A stretch of DNA of 14,841 nt from an uncultured Rubrobacteraceae bacterium (GCA_902805985.1 CADCUW010000344.1:1-14841), one strand, 5' to 3'. Counted from the first letter of the stretch, positions 6,612-13,736 are shown. The notes: a model not told the origin generated them from the sequence alone. Numbers and translations: made by a program.

Positions 6612-8531
6612 ATGGCGCTTAGGAGGCCGGTTGTCGGTGGTCCAACCCTGAAAGGGAGCGCCCCTGGCATCGTGCGGCTCCTGTGCAAGTGGTGGGGGTG
6701 GGACAGAACTCTCCCTTCAGAGCATGGGACCGAGGAGAGAGAGGACCGGCGCAACCAGGGCGACCGGCTCATAGGCTACGCCCTCGAGAACCTCGGGGAA
6801 GGGGCATTGTTCATGGACCAGCATGGCGACCCCCACGTCCTGATAGACGGCTCCCCCATGCCTCTCAACAGCCGCTGCTACTCGTGGCTTCGGCGTCTGA
6901 TGTGGGAGCGGGAAGAAAGAGCGGTCAACGGCGAGTACTTGAGAACGGCCGCCGGCACCCTGGCCGCTCAAGCCGAGTTTGCTGGGGAGGCGAAAGAGCT
7001 ACACACCCGCGCCGCCTGGCACGAGGGCGCCCTTTACTACGAGCTTCGGCCCGGCAAGGTGGTGCGGGTCGGTCCGGGCGGCTGGACGTTCGAGGCGCAC
7101 CCCCCGGTCCTCTTCCGCCGATACCCGAACCTGAAGCCGCTTCCCGACCCGGGGGTGGGCGGCTCCCTTGACGGCCTGCTCTCGCTCGTGAACCTGAAAA
7201 GCGAGCGAGACCGGAGGCTCTTCACCGCCTACCTCGTGACCGTGCCGCTGCCGCACGTCGGGTGCCCGATCCTGAGCGCGAGCGGTCCCATGGGCTCTGG
7301 AAAGACGACCGCCGGCCGGGCGGTAAAGAGGCTGTGGGATCCCACCGCCCCGGAGACGGTCCGCTACGACCCACGGGACTTTCTCCAGAAGGCGGGCCAC
7401 TGCTACGTCCCCATGCTTGACAACCTCTCGACGCTCCCCGATTCCGCCGCGGACACCCTCTGCCGCCTGGTCACGGGGGAGGCCGACTCCAAGCGCAAGC
7501 TCTACACCGACGACGAGGACGTCATTGTCGAGCTGAGGCGGGCCGTGATACTTAACGGCATCAACGCTCCCACGGACCGCGGCGACGTGCTGGACCGCTC
7601 CCTCGTGGTGGAGCTGGAGCGCATACCGGACAGAGACCGGCGCACGGAAGAGGAGATGTGGGCGGCCTTCGAGCGCGAGTACCCGCGACTTCTCGAAGCG
7701 GCCTTCGACGTACTCGCAAAGGCCATAGCCTGCAAATCGTCTTTGCAATTGTCTCGAAGGCCGAGGCTTGCGGACTGGGGTGAGTATGCTGCAAGCGTCT
7801 ACGAGGTTATGGGCTGGGGAGCGGAGGCGTTCCTCTCCGATTGGGACGAGGTGGTGAAGGTGCAGAACCGCGCCACCCTCGACGGCTCCCCCGTGGCGCA
7901 GGCCGTAATGAAGTTCATGGAGTACAGGGACTCTTACCAGGGAACCTCGACGGAGCTTCACAAGAAGCTCGAGGACGTGGCCGAAGACATAGGCGTCTCC
8001 GTCTCCAGGGACAAGGCGTGGCCGAAGTCAGCGCGCTGGCTTTGGAGGCGGATACAGGAGGTCGTGCCATTGCTCGTGGCCTCCGGCATCGAGGCCACTC
8101 GCTCCGAAGAGAAGCGGGGGACGGTCATAGTCTTGCGAAAAACCCCCGCGGATGATGCCACTAATGCCACCGGACTCGAAAACGTGACAGGTAAGCCGGA
8201 TACGGGTGGCAACACCGCATCTTCTAATGCCACCAAGGCGCCTAACGCCACCGCTAATGCCACCCAGAATCCCGCTGATACAGCGGAGAGTGGCATCAGT
8301 GGCAACAGTGGCATTAGATCTGGGGGCTTTGCGGGGCCGGCCTTCTCCGACGCCCGCCCAGGCGAAGACGTCACCGTAGCGGAGCTCAAGGCACGGCGGA
8401 CGGGCCTCTCTCTCGAAGACGAGCGCCGCGTCTGCGAGCTCGTGCGTAAGGGCTTCTCCGAACGCTCGGCCCGTCAGGAGGTTGCCGCGAAAGACCATCC
8501 TATCGACTGCGAATGCGAGGTGTGTCAATGA
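6612..8531 (+). CDS. Replicative helicase/ATPase part of the same amber-interrupted replication protein
   Basis: The 639-residue part after the TAG, here started at the first ATG, which has only a poor ribosome binding site. Without readthrough it would be made weakly. The ATPase core shows Walker A GPMGSGKTT (about 225-233), Walker B-like VPMLDNLS, a sensor-like AVILNGIN and a likely arginine finger in DVLDRSLVVELERI. This fits the superfamily 3/AAA helicases found fused to PrimPol in phage- and plasmid-like elements. A low-complexity linker follows (about 514-570, repeated NAT and SG units) whose DNA holds the iteron-like array. A short helical domain ends in DCECEVCQ, a possible metal-binding tail. 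The stop TGA overlaps the next start (ATGA). Confidence 0.75.
   Translation: MALRRPVVGGPTLKGSAPGIVRLLCKWWGWDRTLPSEHGTEEREDRRNQGDRLIGYALENLGEGALFMDQHGDPHVLIDGSPMPLNSRCYSWLRRLMWEREERAVNGEYLRTAAGTLAAQAEFAGEAKELHTRAAWHEGALYYELRPGKVVRVGPGGWTFEAHPPVLFRRYPNLKPLPDPGVGGSLDGLLSLVNLKSERDRRLFTAYLVTVPLPHVGCPILSASGPMGSGKTTAGRAVKRLWDPTAPETVRYDPRDFLQKAGHCYVPMLDNLSTLPDSAADTLCRLVTGEADSKRKLYTDDEDVIVELRRAVILNGINAPTDRGDVLDRSLVVELERIPDRDRRTEEEMWAAFEREYPRLLEAAFDVLAKAIACKSSLQLSRRPRLADWGEYAASVYEVMGWGAEAFLSDWDEVVKVQNRATLDGSPVAQAVMKFMEYRDSYQGTSTELHKKLEDVAEDIGVSVSRDKAWPKSARWLWRRIQEVVPLLVASGIEATRSEEKRGTVIVLRKTPADDATNATGLENVTGKPDTGGNTASSNATKAPNATANATQNPADTAESGISGNSGIRSGGFAGPAFSDARPGEDVTVAELKARRTGLSLEDERRVCELVRKGFSERSARQEVAAKDHPIDCECEVCQ
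8153..8316. repeat. Iteron-like array inside the replication gene (candidate origin)
   Basis: Nine copies of a 9-bp motif, consensus TAATGCCAC. Direct copies are at 8153-8161, 8162-8170, 8225-8233, 8243-8251 and 8255-8263. Inverted copies are at 8206-8213 (partial), 8290-8298, 8299-8307 and 8308-8316. The first two are in tandem, and the last three form a perfect 9-bp tandem on the other strand. Direct copies encode Asn/Asp-Ala-Thr and inverted ones Ser-Gly-Ile/Asn, so the DNA is conserved while the peptide is not. This is the layout of the phage lambda origin, where iterons lie within the O-protein linker. A role as replication origin is inferred. Confidence 0.7.
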
Positions 8532-8812
8532 AACGGACGGAAGAGGGAGGAACCGCTAATAAGGAAACAGGCGTATCGGGCCGGGGGCAAGCCGTGAGGG
8601 GCCAGAGCATCCGCGACGTGGCCGCGCGGCTGGAGGCTGAGGTCTCCGAGCACCACGGGGATGAGGCGCTCGTCGTTGCCGTGCTCATGGCCGCGTTCGT
8701 GCTGGACGAGGACAGGAGTGGATGCGCAGATAGATGCCTTCATATTCCACCGGGCCGCCGAACGCCACTGGGACCGTCGCCTTTCGGCGCCCAGGGGAGG
8801 GGGGGACGGTAG
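8528..8812 (+). CDS. Small hypothetical protein of the mobile element
   Basis: A 94-residue protein whose ATG overlaps the helicase stop (ATGA), with GCGAGGTG upstream. Residues about 24-62 (QSIRDVAARLEAEVSEHHGD then EALVVAVLMAAFVLDEDR) look like a genuine compact helical protein. The last 30 residues (from SGCADRC) are Arg/Pro/Gly-rich and look like out-of-frame sequence, and they overlap a better small reading frame from 8718. A small indel near 8712-8720 may have removed the original stop. It ends in TAG. An alternative start is the GTG at 8594. No function is recognised. Confidence 0.55.
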   Translation: MKRTEEGGTANKETGVSGRGQAVRGQSIRDVAARLEAEVSEHHGDEALVVAVLMAAFVLDEDRSGCADRCLHIPPGRRTPLGPSPFGAQGRGGR

Positions 8813-8816
8813 CTGA
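8718..8816 (+). CDS. Very small protein overlapping its neighbours
   Basis: A 32-codon frame, VDAQIDAFIFHRAAERHWDR then RLSAPRGGGDGS, too short for most gene finders. It starts at a GTG with GAGG seven bases upstream, and its stop overlaps the next start (TGATG at 8814-8818). The composition is more protein-like than the overlapping tail of the gene from 8528, and the coupled stop/start fits the packing style of this element. It would be a helical peptide of unknown function. Confidence 0.4.
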   Translation: MDAQIDAFIFHRAAERHWDRRLSAPRGGGDGS

Positions 8817-9175
8817 TGCCCCGATGCGCGGGAACAAAGCGGGACGGTGGGCGGTGCGCTGTGGTAGTTGGCTTCGGTCAAAGCCATTGTTACCAGCACG
8901 GCCCGGACCGTTCGGACGAGCGAAAACGCAATGCTTCGAGGGGCGGCCGCTCGAAGGGCACCGGGGAGCTGGCCGCATTGAAAAAGCAGGCAAGAGACCT
9001 CGCGGCCGACGTGCTGGGCGGCGAGGTGGAGACGGGCAAGGCCGCCGTCGCCAACCAGATCTACAACACCCTGATACGGGCCATAGAGCAGGAGAGAAAG
9101 AACCTCGAGACGGGCGAACTCGCGGAGCGTCTGGAGGCGATGGAGGAGGTCCTGAAAGGACGTAGGAGCGGGTGA
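8816..9175 (+). CDS. Small Cys/His-rich protein of the mobile element
   Basis: A 119-residue protein. The N-terminus holds a probable zinc site: Cys4 and Cys14 in CAGTKRDGGRC, then Cys25 and His28 in HCYQHG. This matches the CxGTxxxGxxC...CxxH pattern that I recall in small proteins of prophages and actinobacterial elements. A basic stretch (DERKRNASRGGRSKG) and a long, probably coiled helix follow (about 60-115, AIEQERKNLETGELAERLEA). DNA binding or a packaging-related role is possible but not shown. The start is fixed by TGATG coupling and a G-rich Shine-Dalgarno. The stop overlaps the next GTG (GTGA). Confidence 0.65.
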   Translation: MPRCAGTKRDGGRCAVVVGFGQSHCYQHGPDRSDERKRNASRGGRSKGTGELAALKKQARDLAADVLGGEVETGKAAVANQIYNTLIRAIEQERKNLETGELAERLEAMEEVLKGRRSG

Positions 9176-9709
9176 GCAGAAACGGCTTGCACAGGCATTA
9201 CAACAAGCTGACGGCAGAGGAGAGGTTCCGCCTGGACGTGTTGGCGATGGCGCGGGGGGATCTCTAGGAATCGGAGCGGCTCGTCTCGAGCTGTCCCCGG
9301 TTCTCCTACACGATGACCGACCGGCACTTTTCCGGGCGGTGGCTGCTGGTCATGGACATGACGCTTCGCCTCTACGTCTGGGTGGCCGAGCACCTCGACA
9401 GGATGGACGCTATGCGGGCGGTTAGGGTCGTGCTACCTCTCCACGCCGGCTACGCCCGCGAGAGGATGCGGGACGTCTTCGCGGAGGGCCACAGGGCGGG
9501 GGCGCGGCAGGCGTGGGGCGCAGCCGCGGCGCGGGGCCGGCCGCAAAGACGTGGTCGCAGACGGCTGCGAGAAGGTGCGAGTTCTCCAAGGTTCAAAGGA
9601 AGAGGTTCTGGAGCAAGAAGACGCGTTCTTCGAGTCCCTCTCGCCAGCATATGGAGAGTTCTTCGACACCTTCTTCGATGAGCAACTGGCACCTTTCCCC
9701 AACGGATAG
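9172..9709 (+). pseudogene. Hypothetical mobile-element gene broken by a TAG and a frameshift
   Basis: The gene starts at a GTG overlapping the upstream stop (GTGA) and reads SRNGLHRHYNKLTAEERFRL then DVLAMARGDL, with a TAG at 9265-9267. The same frame continues with ESERLVSSCPRFSYTMTDRH to about 9535. There the sensible protein shifts by one base into KDVVADGCEKVRVLQGSKEE, which ends at the TAG at 9707-9709. Rejoined, it would be about 178 residues, helical and charged. I recall no function for it. The first TAG is one substitution from CAG (Gln). The frameshift falls in a GC-rich run near 9515-9540. Two independent lesions argue that this gene is dead unless the assembly is faulty. Confidence 0.65.
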
Positions 9710-9751
9710 CAGCTAGCCCTTAGACGCCTAAGAAGGAGTTGAGGGTTGGAA

Positions 9752-9777
9752 GGGCCATAGGGAGTCGCCTACGGCCC
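9752..9777 (+). terminator. Hairpin terminator after the broken element gene
   Basis: GGGCCATAGG (9752-9761) pairs with CCTACGGCCC (9768-9777) across a six-base loop, with one mismatch, and is followed by TTATT. It would end the element's transcript. Confidence 0.6.
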
Positions 9778-9787
9778 TTATTCATGG

Positions 9788-9865
9788 CCTTATTCACCCA
9801 ACCTTGTAGAAGGGGCCTTCGCCGAACTTCGGCGAATCGCGACAAGAGCGAAGTTCGGCGAAGGC
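9788..9865. repeat. Dispersed repeat copy 1 with a 17-bp-arm hairpin
   Basis: CCTTATTCAC at 9788-9797 begins a repeat running to CTTCG at 9831, shared with the copy at 13737-13757/13903-13925 and in part with that at 14693-14735. Its right end is an arm of a perfect inverted repeat, GCCTTCGCCGAACTTCG (9815-9831) with its complement at 9849-9865 and a 17-base loop. A shorter nested hairpin can form at 9820-9834. It is intergenic and of unknown function. Confidence 0.6.
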
Positions 9866-9960
9866 TCCCGCAAGATAGCCCATCGGGGTGATACGTCCCG
9901 TCGGCCGCCCCGATAGGGTTGGCCCTAAAGCAACGACCACCCGCGGAGAGGAGCATGGCG

Positions 9961-10149
9961 ATGGCACGAGGGAAGCCGAACGCTTGGGGATGCGAACACC
10001 CCCTCCCCATCGAGTTGGTCCCGACCGAGGAGGGGCGGCGGGCGCGGTGCCTGAGGTGCGGCCAATGCGGACCCGTGCGGCCCGACGTCGAGGGGGCGAT
10101 GCGGGCGCTGAGGGGCGAGGTGGGGCGCCGGGAGAAGTTGGGGGCCTGA
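9961..10149 (+). CDS. Small zinc-ribbon-like protein
   Basis: A 62-residue protein with ligand spacing Cys11-x-His13 ... Cys30-x-x-Cys33 (WGCEHP and RCLRCGQCG, with Cys36 nearby), which would bind one zinc. The C-terminal third is a short basic helix (AMRALRGEVGRREK). The ATG used lies seven bases after AGGAG. An ATG two codons upstream is equally possible. It stands alone between the element and the insertion sequence and could be the element's last gene. No specific role is known to me. Confidence 0.55.
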   Translation: MARGKPNAWGCEHPLPIELVPTEEGRRARCLRCGQCGPVRPDVEGAMRALRGEVGRREKLGA

Positions 10150-10158
10150 GGGCATCAC

Positions 10159-10188
10159 CGAACTTCGGGCTGAGAGGGTTCTCCGAAG
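10159..10188. repeat. Dispersed repeat, right-half copy
   Basis: CGAACTTCGGGCTGAGAGGG then TTCTCCGAAG matches the right half of the repeat at 13918-13946 (CGAACTTCGTGCTGAGGGGG then TTCCAAGAAG). It lies between the zinc-ribbon gene and the transposase gene and may mark the outer edge of the insertion sequence or an older repeat. Confidence 0.45.
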
Positions 10189-10280
10189 ATGAGATGAGAA
10201 GGCCGAGCCCCTGCGCAGTACCCTTTGGATCTGCAAAGGTTGACAGGCTCTGACAGCCCAGAGAGGAGGATCGGCCCACC

Positions 10281-11358
10281 ATGGATGGTAGCAGCGAACA
10301 ACCGAAGATGACAGCCGGACTGGACCTCGGCGACAAGTACTCCTACCTGTGCCTCATCGACCAGCACAGTGGCGAGATTATGGAAGAAGGTAGGCTGCGT
10401 ACCAGCCCCGAAACCTTCAAGCGGCGCTTCGCCTCAGAGCAGCCCATGCGCATCGCAATCGAGGCCGGAACCCATTCACCCTGGGTTAGCAGGGTGCTAG
10501 AGGAGTGTGGACATGAGGTACTGGTGGCCAACGCCCGCAAACTGAGGCTCATCTACGCCAACAAGCGCAAGACCGACGAGATCGACGCCGAGAACCTGGC
10601 TCGCCTGGCGCGCCTGGATCCGAAGCTGCTGTACCCGCTCAAGCACCGGGGCGAGGACTCCCAGGCTCATATAGCCATCATCCGATCGCGCCAGGCGTTA
10701 GTCGGTTGCCGTACACAGCTGGTCAACCACGTCCGCGGGGCCGTCAAGTCCTTTGGTGGAAGGTTGCCCAAGGGCCCAACGAGAAGCTTCCATAACAAAG
10801 CGCCTGAGCACATACCGGAGGCGCTTTGGCCGGCCCTGGGGCCCATTCTTGAGACCATTGGCTCGCTGACGGAGCGCATCCGGGACTACGAGCGGCAGCT
10901 TACGACGATCTCTAAAGAGCACTACCCGGAAAACAGATCTTTTGCGACAGGTTGAAGGGGTCGCAACGCTGAGCGCGCTTACCTTCGTGCTTACCCTGGA
11001 AGATCCCTACCGCTTTGCAAAGAGCCGGAGTTTAGGAGCATACCTGGGGCTTGTGCCCGGCAGCGATCAGTCGGGAGACAGAGATCCTCAGAGGCGTATC
11101 TCCAAGGAAGGCGATGAGATGCTAAGGAAGCTTCTGGTAGGCAGTGCTCATTACATCCTCGGTCCTTTTGGCTCAGACTCAGACCTCAGACGCCACGCAG
11201 AGAAGATAGCCTCCCGTGGGGGCAAGAACGCTAAGAAACGAGCGGCGGTGGCCGTAGCGAGGAGACTCTCGGTGCTGCTTCACCGCCTGTGGGTTACTGG
11301 AGAGGCCTACGAACCGCTCTACAACACGCATCGGCGCGCAGAGGAGGAGGCAGCTTAG
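10281..11358 (+). mobile_element. IS110/IS1111-family transposase gene, frameshifted
   Basis: The first frame (10281-10955, 224 residues, ATG after GAGAGGAGG) carries the RuvC-like DEDD domain: Asp15 in GLDLGDK, Glu61 in IEAGTHSPW, and Asp99 and Asp102 in KTDEIDAENLARL. The second frame (10942-11358, from about RQVEGVATLS) is the C-terminal transposase domain with GAYLGLVPGSDQSGDRDPQ and its serine. The halves join if one A is removed from the AAAA run at 10930-10933 (...HYPE-TDLLRQVEGV...), giving about 358 residues, normal for the family. IS110 enzymes recombine with the help of an element-encoded guide RNA. The extra A is either a real inactivating indel, a slippage site or a sequencing error. 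The exact element ends could not be set. Confidence 0.85.
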
Positions 11359-11593
11359 AGAGAAACGAGAGAGAACAGAGAAGAAACTAAAGAGGAGGTG
11401 AGCCCGACACAGCAGCGACTCTAAAGAGGTGGAGAGTACGGCTTCTTGCCCGATCGCTTCGGATCTAAAGGTGACTGCGGAATGCGAACTTGGTCTACCC
11501 TCTACGAGAAGAGACCGATCCGAAGATTGCAGCACCTGATTAGTCCGAAAAGACGGATCTCATAATGCACCGAGCCACCAAGAGAGTGGGCTC
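11359..11593 (+). ncRNA. Structured non-coding region after the transposase gene (candidate guide/seekRNA)
   Basis: No gene is found from 11359 to the phoD start. A nearly pure purine tract covers 11353-11403. A long hairpin follows: CTTCGGATC (11457-11465) pairs with GATCCGAAG (11517-11525), and inside it GGTCT (11492-11496) pairs with AGACC (11512-11516), leaving a 26-base one-sided loop. Further hairpins are TCCG/CGGA (11544-11557) and GAGCCAC/GTGGGCTC (11572-11593). IS1111-type members of this family encode their target-guiding RNA downstream of the transposase, so this is a candidate. The right end of the element was not identified. Confidence 0.4.
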
Positions 11594-11772
11594 CCTGAGA
11601 GTGCGGATGGAAGCATGGCGAAGGGCACAGCTGTTGCGCTCGACCACGACGGGACCGCCACGTCGGCCTTGACAAAATGTGCCTTCTCATGGAAGTTCGG
11701 ATCGCTAACCCGGGTGTTTAATCTGCTGTTTACGAGAAGTTCACGCATTTGAAACAAAAAGCATGATCCTTG

Positions 11773-11810
11773 CTGCTAGGATGGTTGCTCGGGCAGCAAA
11801 CCGCTAGCAG
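11773..11810 (+). promoter_or_regulatory. Folded leader directly before the phoD start
   Basis: CTGCTAG (11773-11779) pairs with CTAGCAG (11804-11810). Within it GG-TTGCT (11783-11789) pairs with AGCAA-a-CC (11795-11802), about 14 base pairs in all. It ends where the G-rich ribosome binding site (11810-11814) begins, nine bases before the TTG start. It could shape translation or mRNA stability, or it may be a leftover terminator of the insertion sequence. Confidence 0.45.
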
Positions 11811-11818
11811 GGGGCGTC

Positions 11819-13558
11819 TTGAGCATAAACGGAAACTGGGAGAAAACGCGCACCGGCGAGGTGGCGCGGCTGGGAGAAATAGGCCGCCGCAGGTTCATCG
11901 CGTTGAGCGGCGCGAGCGCCGCCGCGCTCGTTTTCGGGGCCGGCCCGTTCGCCCAAGGCGTCGAGGCGAGGCCGCGCTTCTCGGGCTACCCGTTCACCCT
12001 CGGGGTGGCCTCGGGGGACCCACAACCTGACGGCGCCGTGATATGGACGCGCCTCGCACCCAAGCCCCTCGCCGAGGACGGGCGCGGCGGCATGGGCCGC
12101 AGGGCCGTGCGGGTCCGGTGGGAGGTCGCCTCCGACGAGCGGTTCCGCCGCGTTGTGCGCAAGGGCGAGACGGGGGCGCGGCCGGAGCTGGGGCACTCGG
12201 TGCACGTCGAGGTCGGGGGTCTCAGGCCGGACCGAGAGTACTACTACCGTTTCCAAGCGGGGACAGAGACGAGCCCGATCGGGAGGACCAAGACGCTCCC
12301 CGGTCCGGCGAGCCCCACGGCGGAGATGACCTTCGCCTTCGCCTCCTGCCAGCAGTACGAGCACGGCTTCTTCACGGCGTACCGCCGGATGAGCGAGGAG
12401 GACCTGGACCTGGTCGTGCACCTCGGGGACTACATCTACGAGTATGGGCCGAACGAGTACCGGGCGCCCGGCGGCAACGTGCGCTTGCACAAGGGGCCGG
12501 AGATCGCGACGCTGAACGACTACCGCGTCCGCCATGCCCAGTACAGGACCGACAAGGACCTGCAGGCGGCGCACAGGGCGTTCCCGTTCGTGGTCACCTG
12601 GGACGACCACGAGGTCGAGAACAACTACGCCGACGAGATCCCAGAGGAAGGCAACTCCCCTGAGGCCTTCCTGCGGCGTCGCGCAGCGGCCTACCAGGCC
12701 TACTACGAGCACATGCCCCTCAGGCGCTCGTCGGTGCCAGAAGGGCCCAACATGCGGATCTACCGCAGGCTCACCTACGGCAACCTCGCCGAGTTCAACG
12801 TGTTGGACACCCGCCAGTACCGCGACGACCAGCCCAACGGCGACGATTTCAACTCGGCGCCAAGCGAGGAGTCGCGCGACCCAAACCGCACCATCACCGG
12901 CGACGCGCAGGAGAGGTGGCTCCTCGAGGGGCTCGCCGCCTCGGACGCCCGTTGGAACGTGCTCGCCCAGCAGGTGTTCTTCTCCCAAGTGGATTTCGAC
13001 TTCGATGAGGGGGTTGGCATCAACCCGGACGCCTGGGACGGCTACGCGGGGCAGCGCGACCGCTTCGTGGACCACTTCCGCCAGCGCGGGGTGTCCAACC
13101 CGATTGTGCTCACCGGCGACGTGCACGCCAACTGGGCAAGCGAGATCCTCGACGACTTCGACAACCCGGACTCATCGGTGGTGGGCGCCGAGTTCGTGGC
13201 CACCTCGATAACCTCCGGCGGCGACGGCTCCGACGCCCGCTCGGACACCGCCGAGACGCTGGCGGAGAACCCCCACATCAAGTTCTTCAACAATCAGCGC
13301 GGCTACGTCCGGTGCACGCTGACACCGGAGACCTGGCGCACGGACTACCGGGTCGTTCCCTTCGTTAGCCAGCCCGGCTCGAGGGTGTTCACCAGGGCAT
13401 CCTTCGTCGTCGAGGACGCCAACCCCGGCATCCGGCAGGTGGCAGACAACGGCGTGCCGGTGGCTCAGCGCGTCGCGCTGGCCACCGAGGCGGACAGGAT
13501 CACGCTCCAGAAGAAGGCAGACGGCAGGTCCGGCTACTCCGGCGGCCTCCGCAAGTAG
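11819..13558 (+). CDS. phoD: Tat-exported alkaline phosphatase/phosphodiesterase, PhoD family
   Basis: A 579-residue secreted metallophosphatase. The N-terminus has a Tat signal (GRRRFIALSG, Arg23-Arg25, then a hydrophobic stretch and an Ala-rich cleavage region). A beta-sandwich N-domain starts with YPFTLGVASGDPQPDGAVIW. The catalytic domain shows Cys177 in FAFASCQQ, Asp204 in HLGDYIYE, Asp262-Asp263-His264 in TWDDHEVENN, and Asp434 and His436 in LTGDVHANW. These are the residues that hold the calcium/iron centre of PhoD enzymes. PhoD releases phosphate from phosphomonoesters and diesters such as teichoic acid outside the cell, usually under phosphate starvation. The TTG start is the only sensible one in the frame and has a G-rich Shine-Dalgarno. 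No clear Pho box was found. The gene is intact and appears monocistronic. Confidence 0.92.
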   Translation: MSINGNWEKTRTGEVARLGEIGRRRFIALSGASAAALVFGAGPFAQGVEARPRFSGYPFTLGVASGDPQPDGAVIWTRLAPKPLAEDGRGGMGRRAVRVRWEVASDERFRRVVRKGETGARPELGHSVHVEVGGLRPDREYYYRFQAGTETSPIGRTKTLPGPASPTAEMTFAFASCQQYEHGFFTAYRRMSEEDLDLVVHLGDYIYEYGPNEYRAPGGNVRLHKGPEIATLNDYRVRHAQYRTDKDLQAAHRAFPFVVTWDDHEVENNYADEIPEEGNSPEAFLRRRAAAYQAYYEHMPLRRSSVPEGPNMRIYRRLTYGNLAEFNVLDTRQYRDDQPNGDDFNSAPSEESRDPNRTITGDAQERWLLEGLAASDARWNVLAQQVFFSQVDFDFDEGVGINPDAWDGYAGQRDRFVDHFRQRGVSNPIVLTGDVHANWASEILDDFDNPDSSVVGAEFVATSITSGGDGSDARSDTAETLAENPHIKFFNNQRGYVRCTLTPETWRTDYRVVPFVSQPGSRVFTRASFVVEDANPGIRQVADNGVPVAQRVALATEADRITLQKKADGRSGYSGGLRK

Positions 13559-13589
13559 GGCTCACGCTAACGCCGGACTAGAATCGGCA

Positions 13590-13634
13590 GCACATCGAGG
13601 GCCCCGCGAATCATCCGCGGGGCCCTCGGTGTGC
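13590..13634 (+). terminator. Terminator of the phoD gene
   Basis: GCACATCGAGGGCCCCGCG (13590-13608) pairs with 13616-13634 over 19 positions with a single T-G wobble and a seven-base loop, 31 bases after the phoD stop. There is no T-tract, which is common in high-GC bacteria. Confidence 0.8.
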
Positions 13635-13736
13635 TCTCACCAGAGGGCGTCCTACAGCGGCGCGTTCCGCGCTAAACAGCCCGAAGGCCTGTAGCCGCAA
13701 AGTCCTTGGTCGGTGACCCCAGCACCTCCTTCTCGC

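Noticed and set aside
6999..7961. 320-codon open frame on the minus strand
   Set aside because: It is opposite the helicase core with Walker motifs; no protein features of its own.
8153..8316. CRISPR array or simple coding microsatellite
   Set aside because: The repeats are only 9 bp, in both orientations, within an open frame and without uniform spacers, so they fit iterons and not a CRISPR. Inversion argues against simple codon-repeat expansion.
8810..8818. TAG at 8810 as another amber interruption joining the genes at 8528 and 8816
   Set aside because: The frames do line up, but the upstream tail is not protein-like and the downstream ATG is explained by TGATG coupling with the small gene from 8718.
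11669..11674. TTGACA as a -35 promoter box
   Set aside because: No acceptable -10 hexamer lies 16-18 bases downstream.
11560..11757. 65-codon minus-strand frame between the transposase and phoD
   Set aside because: It has no ribosome binding site or recognised motif and overlaps the structured region; it was not convincing as a gene.
11804..13126. 440-codon open frame on the minus strand
   Set aside because: It lies antisense to phoD, whose metal ligands and Tat signal are clear. The minus frame is open because of GC-rich codon bias and has no family features.
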